The notes: generated by a model from the sequence alone, not told the origin. Counted from the stretch's first letter, positions 1-9,774 are shown. The stretch: DNA of 64,000 nucleotides from Devosia sp. Root413D1 (GCF_001425235.1 NZ_LMEA01000009.1:510759-574758); one strand, 5' to 3'. Translations and numbers: made by a program.

Positions 1-120
1 CTTCTCCTCGCCCTTGTCGGGCATGAAGAACACCTCGGCGCGGTTCATCGCCTTGATCGCCTGAAGCGTGAGGTAATCCGGGTTGCCGGCCCCGATGCCG
101 ATGACGAGGATGGTGCGCAT
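1..120 (-). CDS. cobF: Precorrin-6A synthase (CobF), N-terminal fragment
   Basis: The reverse complement begins with ATG at 120 and encodes about 40 residues (MRTILVIGIGAGNPDYLTLQ, then an AIKAMNRAEVFFMPDKGEEK stretch) before leaving the window. The GIGAGNP glycine loop and the AD/AEVFF-P-KGEEK segment are typical of the SAM-dependent tetrapyrrole methylase fold and closest to CobF, the deacetylating C1 methylase of aerobic cobalamin synthesis. It is divergent from cobQ, 45 bases away. Only the N-terminus is visible, so the exact methylase type rests on resemblance to CobF and on its cob neighbours. Confidence 0.75.
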   Translation of the reverse strand, partial: MRTILVIGIGAGNPDYLTLQAIKAMNRAEVFFMPDKGEEK

Positions 121-165
121 CCGTCCTCCCTATCGGATCGCTGCGTCACCCGCTAGAACCGCAGC

Positions 166-1614
166 ATGGCGAAATCCCTGATGTTCATGGGCACCGGGTC
201 CGATGTCGGCAAGTCGCTGCTGGTGGCAGGCCTTTGTCGCGCCTACACAAATCGCGGGCTGCGCGTCGCGCCGTTCAAGCCGCAGAACATGTCCAACAAT
301 GCCGCCGTCACCGCCGATGGCGGCGAGATCGGCCGGGCTCAGGCGTTGCAGGCAAGGGCAGCCCGACGCGCCCCCGTCACCGCCATGAACCCGGTGCTGC
401 TGAAGCCCGAGGGTGAGACCGGCTCGCAGCTGGTGCTGCGTGGCCAGCGCATCGGCAGCTTCCCGGCCCGCGAGTACTGGAAGAAGCGCGGCGAGCTGCT
501 CCCTCAGGTGCTCGCCGCCCATGGCGAGCTTGGCTCGGACACCGACCTGATCGTCGTCGAAGGCGCGGGCAGCGCCTCCGAGGTCAACCTCCGCGCCAAC
601 GACATCGCTAATTTCGGTTTCGCCCGTGCCGCCGATGTGCCGGTGATCCTTGCCGGCGATATCCAGCGCGGCGGCGTCATCGCCGCCCTGGTCGGCACTT
701 TCGCGGTGATCGATCCCGCCGATGCCGCATTGATTGCCGCGACACTGGTGAACAAGTTCCAGGGCGATCCGGCCTTGTTCGAAGACGGCAGGCGCTTCGT
801 CGCCGAACGTACCGGGGTGCCCTGCCTCGGCCCGGTTCCGTATTTCAGCGATGCACGAAAACTTCCGGCCGAAGACGCGCTGGCGCTCGAGGAGCAGCAG
901 AGGCCGGGGCAGGGCGGCTATCGCATCGTCGTGCCGCGCCTGCCGCGCATTGCGAACTTCGACGATCTCGATCCGCTGCGGCTCGAGCCCGGCGTCAGCC
1001 TCGAAATCGTCCAGCCAGGGCGCCCGCTGCCCTATGGCGAGCTGATCATCCTCCCCGGCTCCAAGGCCACGCGCAACGATCTCGCGGCGTTGCGCGAGTA
1101 CGGTTGGGACATCGATATCCTCGCCCACCATCGCGCCGGCGCCCGCGTGCTTGGTCTTTGCGGCGGCTTCCAGATGCTGGGCCATACGGTGTTCGATCCC
1201 CTGGGACTCGAGGGCGTGGTCGGCACCTCGGCCGGCCTTAACCTCCTCGACATCGACACCGTCCTCGGCCCCACCAAGGAGCTGCGGGTCGAGCAGGCGA
1301 CTTCGGCCCTGACCGGCGACCCGCTGGTGGGCTACCACATGCATATGGGCGTCACCCGCGGCCGCGGCCTCGAGCGCCCCTTCGCCCGTATCGGCGATGC
1401 GACTGACGGCGCGGTGAGCGCCGATGGCACGGTGATGGGGACATATCTCCACGGCCTGTTCGCCGCCGACGCCTTCCGCCGCAACTTCCTGGGTTCGGCC
1501 GCCGCGACCTCGGCGCTGGCCTACGAGGCCACCATCGAGGCGACCCTCGACGCGCTCGCCGCTCACCTCGAGCGGCACCTCGACCTCGAAGCGCTGCTGG
1601 AGCTGGCGCGATGA
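166..1614 (+). CDS. cobQ: Cobyric acid synthase CobQ
   Basis: This 482-residue protein is full length for CobQ, the glutamine-dependent ligase that amidates side chains b, d, e and g of adenosylcobyrinic acid a,c-diamide. The N-terminal dethiobiotin-synthetase-like domain carries the nucleotide loop GTGSDVGKS at residues 9-17 and KPQNMSNNA shortly after. The C-terminal class I glutamine amidotransferase domain has the nucleophile Cys332 in [10 protein letters not shown] and the histidine in GTYLHGLF near residue 430. It lies in a cob cluster, divergent from cobF and 112 bases before cbiB. Confidence 0.97.
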   Translation: MAKSLMFMGTGSDVGKSLLVAGLCRAYTNRGLRVAPFKPQNMSNNAAVTADGGEIGRAQALQARAARRAPVTAMNPVLLKPEGETGSQLVLRGQRIGSFPAREYWKKRGELLPQVLAAHGELGSDTDLIVVEGAGSASEVNLRANDIANFGFARAADVPVILAGDIQRGGVIAALVGTFAVIDPADAALIAATLVNKFQGDPALFEDGRRFVAERTGVPCLGPVPYFSDARKLPAEDALALEEQQRPGQGGYRIVVPRLPRIANFDDLDPLRLEPGVSLEIVQPGRPLPYGELIILPGSKATRNDLAALREYGWDIDILAHHRAGARVLGLCGGFQMLGHTVFDPLGLEGVVGTSAGLNLLDIDTVLGPTKELRVEQATSALTGDPLVGYHMHMGVTRGRGLERPFARIGDATDGAVSADGTVMGTYLHGLFAADAFRRNFLGSAAATSALAYEATIEATLDALAAHLERHLDLEALLELAR

Positions 1615-1726
1615 GGGCCGTTTCGGTTGTCGAATCTCTCCCCGCGGTACGGGGGCGCAGTCGGCGTCCCTCCCCCGCAAGCGGGAGAGGGAACCTGACT
1701 GCCGGCTTTGGGAGAGGGCACCCCTG
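1615..1726. repeat. GC-rich repeat-like spacer between cobQ and cbiB
   Basis: This spacer has no credible gene. It contains short runs such as CTCTCCCCGCGGTACGGGGG and CCCTCCCCCGCAAGCGGGAG that form small hairpins and resemble the dispersed palindromic elements elsewhere in the window. It probably is a degraded copy. A GGGAGAGGGCACCCCTG stretch at its end lies where the cbiB ribosome binding site is expected. Confidence 0.35.
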
Positions 1727-2680
1727 ATGCAAGCCCTCCTCGCTCCCCTGGCGCTGCTGCTCGAGCGCCTCGTCGGTTACCCCAACGGTCTTGTCGCCCG
1801 CATCGGCCACCCGGTGATGTGGATCGGCAGGCTGATCTCGCTGCTCGACCTGCGGCTGAACCGCGACGTCAACCGCCGCGGCAAGGGCGTGCTGGCGCTT
1901 ATTATCCTGCTCGCCGTTACCGGCCTCGTCACCGTGGCTATCGCCTGGCTCTGCCGTCTCATCCCCTATGGCTTTATCCTCGAAGCCATTCTCGCCTCCA
2001 CCTTCCTGGCACAGAAGGCGCTGGGCGATGCCGTGCGCTTCGTCGCCGCCGCGCTGCGCCGTAGCCTGCCCGAGGGGCGCACCGCGGTGAGCCACATTGT
2101 CGGCCGCGATCCGCAAGCGCTCGACGAGCCCGGCGTCGCCCGCGCCGCCATCGAGTCGCTGGCCGAATCCACCTCCGATGCGGTAGTCGCGCCGCTGTTC
2201 TGGCTTGTCCTGTTCGGCCTGCCGGGCATCGCGCTCTACAAGGCGGTGAACACCGCCGACTCGATGATCGGCCACAAGACCGAGCGGCACCTCGAATTCG
2301 GCTGGGCCAGCGCCCGCTTCGACGACCTGCTGAACCTGATCCCCGCTCGTCTCACCGCTTTGCTGATCGCCGGTGGGGCCTTCTTCATCAAGGGCGCGCA
2401 TCCGGAGCTGGCCTGGTCCACGGCGCTGCGCGATGCGAGAAAGCACGAAAGCCCCAATGCCGGCTGGCCCGAAGCCGCGATGGCCGGCGCGCTCGGCTTC
2501 CGCCTCGGCGGCCCCCGGAGCTATGACGGCGACGTGGTGGATCTGCCGAGTTTTGGCGATGGTCGGGCGGAACTCGGAGCCGACGACATCGAGCGCTCGC
2601 TCAGGCTCTACGCCATGACGCTCAACCTGACGCTGGCGGTGACGGTGCTGGTGGCGCTGGTGGTTTGGCGGCTAAGCTAG
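1727..2680 (+). CDS. cbiB: Adenosylcobinamide-phosphate synthase CbiB/CobD
   Basis: The 317-residue protein is the normal length for CbiB, a polytopic inner-membrane enzyme that couples adenosylcobyric acid to the aminopropanol (phosphate) arm. The N-terminal segment has the family signature GYPNGL followed by GHPVMWIGRLIS. Hydrophobic helices follow, with the conserved ARAAIESLAESTSDAVVAPL region in the middle and YKAVNTADSMIGHK after it. The N- and C-terminal segments are membrane helices. The start is the ATG after GGGAGAGGGCACCCCTG. It is co-directional with cobQ and convergent with cobU. Confidence 0.95.
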   Translation: MQALLAPLALLLERLVGYPNGLVARIGHPVMWIGRLISLLDLRLNRDVNRRGKGVLALIILLAVTGLVTVAIAWLCRLIPYGFILEAILASTFLAQKALGDAVRFVAAALRRSLPEGRTAVSHIVGRDPQALDEPGVARAAIESLAESTSDAVVAPLFWLVLFGLPGIALYKAVNTADSMIGHKTERHLEFGWASARFDDLLNLIPARLTALLIAGGAFFIKGAHPELAWSTALRDARKHESPNAGWPEAAMAGALGFRLGGPRSYDGDVVDLPSFGDGRAELGADDIERSLRLYAMTLNLTLAVTVLVALVVWRLS

Positions 2681-2698
2681 CTCTCACCCCCACCACGG

Positions 2699-2777
2699 TG
2701 TCATCCCAGCGAAAGCTGGGACCCATTTCGCCGCCCGTGCCAGCCGATAGTTGGGTCCCAGCTTTCGCTGGGATGAC
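2699..2777. repeat. Palindromic REP-like element, family B copy 1
   Basis: Two perfect 27-base inverted arms (2699-2725 and 2751-2777, core CCCAGCGAAAGCTGGGA) flank a 25-base spacer, 79 bases in all. Each arm is also a small hairpin by itself. It lies between the convergent cbiB and cobU genes. The copy at 13026 has the same arms and the same total length. Confidence 0.9.
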
Positions 2778-2821
2778 ATCGAGTTTGAGGTACGATCTCA
2801 ACCCAAGCACCGGCCGGCTGC

Positions 2822-3379
2822 TCAGGCCTCATGCACCCGCCGCTGCAGCACTTCTGCCTCCGGCGCCGACCCCTTCAGCACCATCGGCAGCCCGGCCACC
2901 ACGAAATAGGCATCGTCGCAGATCTCGGCGATCCGCTGATGCGCCGACCCGGCGAGGTCGCGGAACATTCGCGCCATCGCATTATCCGGCACGATCCCCA
3001 GCCCCACCTCGTTCGAAACCAGGATCACCCGGGCGCTGGTCGTCGCCGCCAGCGTCGCCAGCAATTCGTCCACCGCCGCCGCCACGTTTTCGTTGGCGAC
3101 GATCAGGTTGGTGATCCACAGCGTCAGGCAATCGACGAGGATGGCATCATGCGCTTTGGCGGCCTGCATGATAGCGGCGCTCAGCCGCAGCGGCTCCTCG
3201 ATGGTGGCGAAAGCCTGCGCCCGCTGCTGCTTGTGGCTCTCCACCCGCTCGCGCATTTCGGCATCGAGCGCCTGCGCTGTTGCGAGATAGGCCGGGCGCG
3301 TCCCGGCCCGCATTGCCAGCCGCTCGGCAAAGCCGGTCTTGCCCGAGCGTGCGCCGCCCAGCACCAGAACATGACCCAT
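2822..3379 (-). CDS. cobU: Bifunctional adenosylcobinamide kinase / adenosylcobinamide-phosphate guanylyltransferase
   Basis: The product phosphorylates adenosylcobinamide and then transfers GMP to give AdoCbi-GDP, the lower-loop precursor of cobalamin. The P-loop GGARSGKT lies at residues 8-15, and the guanylylation-type histidine is expected in the ERVESHKQQR segment. I chose the ATG at 3379 because AAGGAGG lies 7 bases upstream and the protein (185 residues) then begins directly at the P-loop strand as in the family. The open frame continues upstream to 3442 without a ribosome binding site. It is convergent with cbiB. Confidence 0.95.
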   Translation of the reverse strand: MGHVLVLGGARSGKTGFAERLAMRAGTRPAYLATAQALDAEMRERVESHKQQRAQAFATIEEPLRLSAAIMQAAKAHDAILVDCLTLWITNLIVANENVAAAVDELLATLAATTSARVILVSNEVGLGIVPDNAMARMFRDLAGSAHQRIAEICDDAYFVVAGLPMVLKGSAPEAEVLQRRVHEA

Positions 3380-3457
3380 TTGTTGGCCTCCTTGCCGTCC
3401 TTGCTGCCATGGAGCAATGCGCTGCGCCGGGCTTCGATCCATCGGCGGCGGACTCTG

Positions 3458-3478
3458 GCCGCATGCGAGCCATGCGGC
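3458..3478. other. Inverted repeat in the cobU / sugar kinase intergenic region
   Basis: GCCGCATG and CATGCGGC are perfect 8-base arms around a 5-base loop. It sits between the divergent cobU and kinase genes (gap 3380-3611) and could be an operator or an RNA hairpin. Nothing else in this gap is convincing, and I saw no cobalamin riboswitch B12 box. Confidence 0.35.
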
Positions 3479-3611
3479 AAGCGACCTTTCCAGCCGCTTT
3501 CCTTTGCTTATTCTACTTTCGTCTAGAAACCTTTGGCATTAAGGTCCGCGCCGGACTCGGGGGGCTCCTGGGTCGGCAAGCCATTAGTTGTCGCGAAGGA
3601 GTGCGCGTTCG

Positions 3612-4538
3612 GTGCCTAGGTACTATCTCGGGGTGGATGGTGGCGGCACCAACTGCCGCATCCGCCTCGCCAACGAGAACCTCGAAACCCTGGCCGACGC
3701 TGCCGGTGGTCGCTCGAACCTGCAGATCGAGGCCGGCGAGCCGGCTTTCCGCTCCATTACCGAGGGCACCAAAGAGGTGTTCCAGAAAGCCGGTATCGAT
3801 ATCGCCGAGGCGGCCAATACCTATGCCTGCTTCGGCATGGCCGGCGGCCGGCTGCCTTCGGCGCGCGAGGCCTTCGAGCAGCGCCCCTGGCCCTTCGCCA
3901 AGGTTCGCGTCTATGACGACATCGATATCGCCCGCGCCGGCGCCCATGGTGGCGAGGATGGTGCGGTAATCATCGTCGGCACCGGTTCGGCTGCCCTGGC
4001 CATGGTCAATGGCCAGCGCCACCAGTGCGGCGGCTGGGGCTTTCAGATCGGCGACCAGATGTCGGGCGCCATTCTCGGCCGCGAACTGGTGCGCCGCTCG
4101 GTCGAAGCTGCCGACGGCCTGCGGTCCGCCTCGCCGCTGACCGAAGCGGTGATCTCCAAGCTTGGCGGTTCGATCGATACGGTGATGGATTGGTCCTTCC
4201 CGCAAGACCCGCGCGGCCCGATGCCGGCCGGCAACGGCGCCCCGTCGACCCTGCTCGGCCGGGCGCCCGCCGAATTCGGCGCGCTGATCCCGCTGTTCTT
4301 CGATTTCTACGAAGCGGGCGATCCGGTGGCCAAAGAACTGATGGAGCTCGAGCTGAGCTACATCGACACCTATGTGCGCTGGTTCAAGGCGCGCGGCGTC
4401 ACCCGCATGGCCGCCGTCGGCGGCTTCGGCACCCGCCTCTACCCGCTGATGATCGAGCGCCACGGCGACTTCATCGTCCGCCCCGTCGACGAGCCGCTGC
4501 ACGGCGCCGTCATCCTTGCCAAGCAGAATTTCGCCTGA
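3612..4538 (+). CDS. BadF/BadG/BcrA/BcrD-type ATPase, likely sugar (GlcNAc- or glucose-type) kinase
   Basis: This protein of about 308 residues belongs to the ASKHA fold group that includes eukaryotic-type N-acetylglucosamine kinases. The phosphate-1 loop LGVDGGGTNCRIRL is at the N-terminus, and GTGSAALA plus GGWGFQIGDQMSGA form the second phosphate and sugar regions. I favour the GTG start at 3612, preceded by AAGGAG at 3596; a TTG at 3588 is also open. It ends 42 bases before the zwf GTG, so it is probably the first gene of the zwf-pgl-edd operon. That context suggests it makes a hexose phosphate for the Entner-Doudoroff route. The true substrate (glucose, glucosamine or GlcNAc) cannot be read from the sequence. 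Confidence 0.85.
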   Translation: MPRYYLGVDGGGTNCRIRLANENLETLADAAGGRSNLQIEAGEPAFRSITEGTKEVFQKAGIDIAEAANTYACFGMAGGRLPSAREAFEQRPWPFAKVRVYDDIDIARAGAHGGEDGAVIIVGTGSAALAMVNGQRHQCGGWGFQIGDQMSGAILGRELVRRSVEAADGLRSASPLTEAVISKLGGSIDTVMDWSFPQDPRGPMPAGNGAPSTLLGRAPAEFGALIPLFFDFYEAGDPVAKELMELELSYIDTYVRWFKARGVTRMAAVGGFGTRLYPLMIERHGDFIVRPVDEPLHGAVILAKQNFA

Positions 4539-4580
4539 GTTTGAGTTGCCATGAACTACCTCGATAGGAGCTTGAAGAGC

Positions 4581-6062
4581 GTGTCCAGCCGTATCATCCC
4601 GGTCCAGCCCTTCGATTACGTGGTGTTCGGCGCCACCGGCGATCTCACCAAGCGCAAGCTCATTCCGGCGCTCTACCATCGCTTCAAGGATGGGCAGTTC
4701 GACGAGCACAGCCGCATCATCGGCGTGTCGCGCACCAAGCTGACCGATGCCGAGTTCCAGAAGCTCGCCCGCGAGTCGATCGAAACCTTTGTCGAAAAGT
4801 CCTACCAGGACAAAAAGACCATCGACCGTTTCATCGGCACCTTCTCCTACGTCCCTAACGACGTCACCGACGAGGCGCATTGGGGCGATCTATCGAAGAA
4901 CCTGCGCGAGGATCCCAAGGTGGTCCGCGCCTTCTACCTCGCCATTGCGCCCGACCTGTTCGGGCCGACCTGCGAGTACATCCTCAAGAAGGGCTATTAC
5001 CGGCGCGATGCCCGCGTGGTGATCGAAAAGCCGCTCGGCCACGACCTCGCCTCCTCGATCGAGATCAACGACGAAGTGTCCAAGATCTTCAAGGAAGATC
5101 AGGTCTACCGCATCGACCACTACCTCGGCAAAGAGACGGTGCAGAACCTCCTCGCGCTGCGCTTTGCCAACATCCTGTTCGAGCCGATCTGGAACTCCGC
5201 CCATATCGACCACGTGCAGATCACCGTCGCCGAGTCCGTCGGCGCCGGCACCCGTGGCTACTACGACGAATCCGGCGCGCTGCGCGATATGGTGCAGAAC
5301 CACATCATCCAGCTGCTCTGCCTCGTCGCCATGGAGCCGCCGGCTTCCGACGCCGCCAACGCGCTGCGCGACGAAAAGCTCAAGGTGCTGCGCTCGCTGA
5401 AGCCGATCACCGGCGCCGATGTCGGCCGCGTCACGGTGCGCGGCCAGTATCGCGGTGGCAGCGTCGATGGCACCGCCGTCGCCAGCTACCAGGACGAACT
5501 GCCCGAGGAGAAGAAGGGCTCGCGCACCGAGACCTTCGTCGCCATCAAGGCCGAGATCGAGAACTGGCGCTGGTCGGGCGTGCCGTTCTACATCCGCACC
5601 GGCAAGCGGCTGGTGTCGCGCGCCTCGGAAATCGTCATCCAGTTCCGCAACATCCCGCACTCGATGTTCGACCATGCCCAGGGGGCGCCCAAGCCCAACC
5701 GGCTGGTCATCCGCATCCAGCCCGATGAAGGCGTGAAGCTGTTCCTGATGATCAAGGATCCGGGCCCAGGAGGTATGCGTCTCAGAGAAGTGCCGCTGAA
5801 CCTCAGCTTCGCCGAAACCTTCGCCGAGCGTACGCCGGAAGCCTATGAGCGCCTGCTGCTCGACGTCATCCGCGGCCAGCAGACCCTGTTCATGCGCCGC
5901 GACGAGCTCGAGGCCGCCTGGGAGTGGGTCGATCCGATCCGCAATGGCTGGGATCTCGCCAATGACGCGCCGCAGACCTACACGGCCGGCACCTGGGGCC
6001 CGACCGGCGCCATCGCGCTGATCGAGCGCGACGGCCGCACCTGGCACGAGGACGGGCATTGA
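4581..6062 (+). CDS. zwf: Glucose-6-phosphate dehydrogenase
   Basis: The enzyme oxidises glucose 6-phosphate to 6-phosphogluconolactone with NAD(P)+. The coenzyme loop VFGATGDLTKRKLIPALYHR is near the N-terminus, followed by VVIEKPLGHDL and the substrate motif RIDHYLGKETVQN with the catalytic histidine. I prefer GTG at 4581 (protein begins SSRIIPVQPFDYVVFG): TAGGAG precedes it by 10 bases, and rhizobial Zwf proteins are recalled to begin in this way. An in-frame ATG at 4551 has no clear ribosome binding site and would add 10 residues (503 in total). It overlaps pgl by 4 bases. Confidence 0.97.
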   Translation: MSSRIIPVQPFDYVVFGATGDLTKRKLIPALYHRFKDGQFDEHSRIIGVSRTKLTDAEFQKLARESIETFVEKSYQDKKTIDRFIGTFSYVPNDVTDEAHWGDLSKNLREDPKVVRAFYLAIAPDLFGPTCEYILKKGYYRRDARVVIEKPLGHDLASSIEINDEVSKIFKEDQVYRIDHYLGKETVQNLLALRFANILFEPIWNSAHIDHVQITVAESVGAGTRGYYDESGALRDMVQNHIIQLLCLVAMEPPASDAANALRDEKLKVLRSLKPITGADVGRVTVRGQYRGGSVDGTAVASYQDELPEEKKGSRTETFVAIKAEIENWRWSGVPFYIRTGKRLVSRASEIVIQFRNIPHSMFDHAQGAPKPNRLVIRIQPDEGVKLFLMIKDPGPGGMRLREVPLNLSFAETFAERTPEAYERLLLDVIRGQQTLFMRRDELEAAWEWVDPIRNGWDLANDAPQTYTAGTWGPTGAIALIERDGRTWHEDGH

Positions 6063-6757
6063 ACGCGACCCGGCGCAGCTTCGGCACCAAGGAAGACCTG
6101 GCGCTCGCGCTCGCCGAGACCGTAGCCGAACATTTGAACGATGGCATCGCCGCCCGCGGGCAGGCGGTGCTCGCCGTTTCCGGCGGCTCGACCCCGGCAC
6201 GGTTCTTCGCCGTGCTGGGCCGCCGCAAGGATATCGACTGGGAAAAGGTCACCGTCACCCTGGTCGATGAGCGCTGGGTGGACGAGACCAACGACCGCTC
6301 CAATGCGCTCCTGGTCAACGAGAAGCTGCTGCAAGGCCCGGCCGCCTCGGCGCATTTCGTGCCGCTCTATTCGGGCGGCGACGAGCCGACCGACGCTGCC
6401 ATCGCTCGCACCAATATCGCGGTCAACGCCCTGCCGACGCCATTCGACGTGGTGATCCTCGGCATGGGCAATGACGGCCACACCGCATCGTTCTTTCCCG
6501 GCGGCGACAACCTCGCCGCGGCGCTGACCGGCGAGGGGCCGGCCCTCGCCATCCGGGCGCCGGGGGCAGGGGAGCCCCGGGTGACGCTGGTCCTCAGGCG
6601 CCTTCTCGACGCCTCGGGGCTCTATCTGCATATCGAGGGGGAGGAGAAGCTGGCGACGCTCGAAAGGGCTGCGTCGGAAGGTCCCGTTGAGGACATGCCG
6701 ATCAGGTCTATTCTGCGTCAAAGCCAGACACCGCTGACTATCTTCTGGAGCCCCTGA
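6059..6757 (+). CDS. pgl: 6-phosphogluconolactonase
   Basis: The 232-residue protein hydrolyses 6-phosphogluconolactone. Visible family motifs are [27 protein letters not shown] and [14 protein letters not shown]. The start appears to be TTG at 6059, overlapping the zwf stop codon (ATTGA), with GAGGA 7 bases upstream; no ATG is available before the first domain motif. The overlap implies translational coupling to zwf. It is the third gene of the kinase-zwf-pgl-edd operon. Confidence 0.95.
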   Translation: MNATRRSFGTKEDLALALAETVAEHLNDGIAARGQAVLAVSGGSTPARFFAVLGRRKDIDWEKVTVTLVDERWVDETNDRSNALLVNEKLLQGPAASAHFVPLYSGGDEPTDAAIARTNIAVNALPTPFDVVILGMGNDGHTASFFPGGDNLAAALTGEGPALAIRAPGAGEPRVTLVLRRLLDASGLYLHIEGEEKLATLERAASEGPVEDMPIRSILRQSQTPLTIFWSP

Positions 6758-6791
6758 GAGAGTGTTCAGGCGCTCCCCCAAGGAGCATGAA

Positions 6792-8606
6792 ATGTCCGTC
6801 GTCAAGATCGTCCAGGAAGTCACCGACCGCATCGCGGCGCGGAGCGCCGGTTCACGTCGCGAATATCTCGATCGCATCGAAGGCGCGCGGGTAGCGGGCG
6901 TGCATCGCGCCGCGCTTGCCTGCGGTAACCTGGCGCATGGCTTTGCCGCCTGCTCTCCGTCCGACAAGGCCAAGCTCGCCGGCTCCAAGGCGCTGAACCT
7001 CGGCATCGTCACCTCGTACAACGATATGCTGAGCGCCCATCAGCCCTACGAGACCTATCCCGAGATCATCAAGGATGCGGCCCGCCAGATCGGCGCCACG
7101 GCGCAGGTGGCGGGTGGCGTGCCGGCCATGTGCGACGGCGTCACCCAGGGCCAGCCGGGGATGGACCTTTCGCTGTTCAGTCGCGACGTCATCGCCATGG
7201 CCACGGCCATCGCGCTCAGCCACAACATGTTCGATGCCGCCGTCTATCTCGGCATCTGCGACAAGATCGTCCCCGGCCTGATGATCGGCGCGCTGACCTT
7301 CGGGCACCTGCCCGCCGTGTTCGTCCCCGCCGGCCCGATGCCCACCGGCATCTCCAACGACGAAAAGGCCAAGGTCCGCCAGCTCTATGCCGAGGGCAAG
7401 GTCGGCCGTGCCGAACTGCTGGAGTCGGAGGCCAAGTCCTACCACTCGCCCGGCACCTGCACCTTCTACGGCACGGCCAACTCCAACCAGATGCTGATGG
7501 AGATCATGGGCCTGCATCTGCCGGGCGCCAGCTTCGTCAACCCCAACACGCCGTTGCGCGAAGCGCTGACCCGCGAGGCGGCAAAGCGCGCCCTGTCGCT
7601 CACCGCCGAGGGCAATGACTACACCCCGATCGGCCACATCGTCGACGAGAAGGCCATCGTGAACGGGCTGGTCGGGCTGCTGGCGACCGGTGGTTCCACC
7701 AACCACACCATGCACCTCGTCGCCATCGCTGCCGCGGCCGGCCTCAAGGTCACCTGGGAAGATATGTCGGATTTGTCCGGCGGCGTGCCGCTGCTGGCTC
7801 GCGTCTATCCAAACGGCATTGCCGACGTGAACCATTTCCACGCCGCCGGCGGCATGGGCTTCATGATCCGCGAGCTGCTCGAAGCCGGGTACCTCCACGA
7901 AGACGTCAAGACCGTCTGGGGCGCCGGCCTCTCCGGCTACACCGTCGAAGCCAAGCTCATGGAAGATAAGCTCAGCTTTACGCCCTCGCCGGCCGTCTCC
8001 GGCAACCCCAAAGTGCTGGCGCCGGTGAAGGACGCCTTCTCGGCCAATGGCGGCCTCAAGGTGCTGTCGGGCAATCTCGGCAAGTCGGTGATCAAGGTCT
8101 CCGCGGTGAAGCCCGAGAACCGCGTCGTCGAAGCCCGAGCCCGGGTGTTTCACACCCAGGAAGGGATGCTCGCCGCCTTCAAGGCCGGTGAACTCACCGG
8201 CGACGTCATCGCCGTGGTCCGCTTCCAGGGCCCGAAATCGGTCGGCATGCCCGAGCTGCACAAGCTCACCCCGCAGCTCGGCATCCTGCAGGATCGCGGC
8301 CACAAGGTCGCGCTGGTCACCGATGGCCGCATGTCCGGTGCCTCGGGCAAGATCCCGGCTGCCATCCACATGACCCCGGAAGCCAGCGACGGCGGCGCCA
8401 TCGCCAAGATCCGCGACGGCGACCTGATCCGGCTCGACGCCAACGAGGGCACGCTGACCTTCATCGGCGACGAGAAGGAATTCTTCTCCCGCACCCCGGC
8501 GACCGAGGATCTTCGCCGCGAGCACTACGGCATGGGCCGCGAACTCTTCGCCGGCTTCCGCGCCCTGGTCGGCACCGCCGACCGCGGCGCGAGTGTGTTC
8601 GGCTAG
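6792..8606 (+). CDS. edd: Phosphogluconate dehydratase
   Basis: The 604-residue protein dehydrates 6-phosphogluconate to 2-keto-3-deoxy-6-phosphogluconate, the committed Entner-Doudoroff step. It is an IlvD/Edd family Fe-S enzyme. Cysteines lie in [20 protein letters not shown] and [11 protein letters not shown], and [13 protein letters not shown] and [15 protein letters not shown] are the conserved downstream motifs. The ATG at 6792 has AAGGAG 6 bases upstream; an upstream in-frame extension to 6762 lacks support. No eda aldolase is present in the window, so KDPG cleavage must be encoded elsewhere. Confidence 0.97.
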   Translation: MSVVKIVQEVTDRIAARSAGSRREYLDRIEGARVAGVHRAALACGNLAHGFAACSPSDKAKLAGSKALNLGIVTSYNDMLSAHQPYETYPEIIKDAARQIGATAQVAGGVPAMCDGVTQGQPGMDLSLFSRDVIAMATAIALSHNMFDAAVYLGICDKIVPGLMIGALTFGHLPAVFVPAGPMPTGISNDEKAKVRQLYAEGKVGRAELLESEAKSYHSPGTCTFYGTANSNQMLMEIMGLHLPGASFVNPNTPLREALTREAAKRALSLTAEGNDYTPIGHIVDEKAIVNGLVGLLATGGSTNHTMHLVAIAAAAGLKVTWEDMSDLSGGVPLLARVYPNGIADVNHFHAAGGMGFMIRELLEAGYLHEDVKTVWGAGLSGYTVEAKLMEDKLSFTPSPAVSGNPKVLAPVKDAFSANGGLKVLSGNLGKSVIKVSAVKPENRVVEARARVFHTQEGMLAAFKAGELTGDVIAVVRFQGPKSVGMPELHKLTPQLGILQDRGHKVALVTDGRMSGASGKIPAAIHMTPEASDGGAIAKIRDGDLIRLDANEGTLTFIGDEKEFFSRTPATEDLRREHYGMGRELFAGFRALVGTADRGASVFG

Positions 8607-8628
8607 CAAGCCACAGTCCTCTCAGTGA

Positions 8629-8683
8629 TCCTCCCCCGCGTGGCGGGGGAGGGGGACCGCCGCAGGCGGTGGAGGGGGCGGCT
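8629..8683. repeat. Palindromic REP-like element, family A copy 1
   Basis: Two consecutive hairpins, TCCTCCCCCGC with GCGGGGGAGG and then ACCGCCGCAGGCGGTGG, follow the edd stop by 22 bases. A near-identical two-hairpin copy is at 49261 and a single-hairpin copy is at 17390. It may act as a 3' end stabiliser or weak terminator for edd mRNA. Confidence 0.8.
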
Positions 8684-8786
8684 CCAAACACCAGCGCTTC
8701 TCGGCCGCACAGGCCACCCCGATGCTGACGCAATCGACGTCTTATCTGCAGCCGCGCACGGGGACACGCGCGGGGGGAGATGGGCT

Positions 8787-9707
8787 GTGGGTTGGAAGGC
8801 GGCCATGCCAGCGCTGCGGATACTCGCTGCGCTGGCCTTGCTGGCGCTCCTCGGTATCTCGCTGGTGCCGGCGTTCGGTCCCTGGCCCGGAGACATGATC
8901 GCGCCATTTCGACTGCAGCTCGCGGTCGCGGCCCTTGTCGGTTTGAGCGCAGCAGCGGCGCTCAAAGACCTGCGATTGGTCGGCTTGGCCGGAATCGTCG
9001 TGGCGGCGACTGTCGTGCCGATCGCCACGCGGCTGATCGATCGCTCGGTCCTGCCCGAGACTGCGCCGGGTCGGCCCCTCAGCCTCGTCGTCGCCAACGT
9101 GCTTTGCGACAACACCCAGTATGACCGCGTCGTCGCGCTGGTGCGCGAACAGCAGAGCGATATCTTCGCCGCCGTCGAGACGACGCCGGAATGGGTGGCG
9201 TCGCTGGACGAGCTGAAGGATCAGTATCCCCACAGCTTCGCGCCAACGACGCTCGGCGTCTTTGGCGTGGCCCTCTACGCCAAACGCCCGTTCTCGGCGA
9301 CGCTCCTCTACGCTGGCCGCCGGCAATTGCCGCTGCTGCGGGCCGATTTCGGCGATATGGTGGTCTATGTCGCGCACCCGATGCCGCCTGCCAACGCGCG
9401 GCTCACCGCCGACAATCGCGACTACATCGAGGCCTTAGCGGCAGCGGTCGGCGCCGAGACGCATCCGGTGATCATCGCCGGCGACCTGAACACCACGCTC
9501 TGGTCGAACAACATCGAGCCGTTGCTTCGCCAGCCCATGCAATGGCCGGCTAACTCGGGGCTCGCCTACTCCTGGCCGACGGCGAGGCCATGGATGGCCA
9601 TCCAGATCGACCAGGTGCTGACGAGGGGAATGACCGCCGGCAGTTACCGGACGCTCGGCGATGTGGGATCAGATCACTATCCGGTTCGGGTCGATCTGGT
9701 GATCTGA
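8787..9707 (+). CDS. Membrane-anchored endonuclease/exonuclease/phosphatase family protein
   Basis: The protein of about 306 residues has an N-terminal region with about three hydrophobic helices (residues 8-90), then an EEP (DNase I-like) domain. The metal and catalytic signatures are LVVANVLCDNTQYDRV, a GDLNTT loop and the terminal SDHYPV. The substrate may be a nucleic acid, a phospholipid or a phosphoester, which the motifs do not decide. I chose GTG at 8787 because GGGGAG lies 7 bases upstream; a start at ATG 8805 is possible. The open frame further upstream runs through a repeat element and is not credible. Confidence 0.85.
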   Translation: MGWKAAMPALRILAALALLALLGISLVPAFGPWPGDMIAPFRLQLAVAALVGLSAAAALKDLRLVGLAGIVVAATVVPIATRLIDRSVLPETAPGRPLSLVVANVLCDNTQYDRVVALVREQQSDIFAAVETTPEWVASLDELKDQYPHSFAPTTLGVFGVALYAKRPFSATLLYAGRRQLPLLRADFGDMVVYVAHPMPPANARLTADNRDYIEALAAAVGAETHPVIIAGDLNTTLWSNNIEPLLRQPMQWPANSGLAYSWPTARPWMAIQIDQVLTRGMTAGSYRTLGDVGSDHYPVRVDLVI

Positions 9708-9753
9708 TACGGAGTCGGGCCCATAACCGGGTTGTGGATACTGTGCCACGCTT

Positions 9754-9774
9754 GCTGCCGATGTGATCGGCAGC
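9754..9774 (+). terminator. Hairpin after the EEP-family gene
   Basis: GCTGCCGAT and ATCGGCAGC form a perfect 9-base stem with a 3-base loop 47 bases after the stop codon. The downstream tract (GCCCAGAAAATTCTTG) is not a clean T run, so intrinsic termination is uncertain. A second small palindrome (GTTGCC-CT-GGCAAC, 9856-9869) lies just before the next ribosome binding site. Confidence 0.45.

Noticed and set aside
121..3611. Cobalamin riboswitch near the cob genes
   Set aside because: No B12-box-like GCCACTG with surrounding stems was seen in the intergenic parts.
8629..8683. True intrinsic terminator after edd
   Set aside because: The hairpins have no T tract and recur as a dispersed element elsewhere, so they are listed as repeats.
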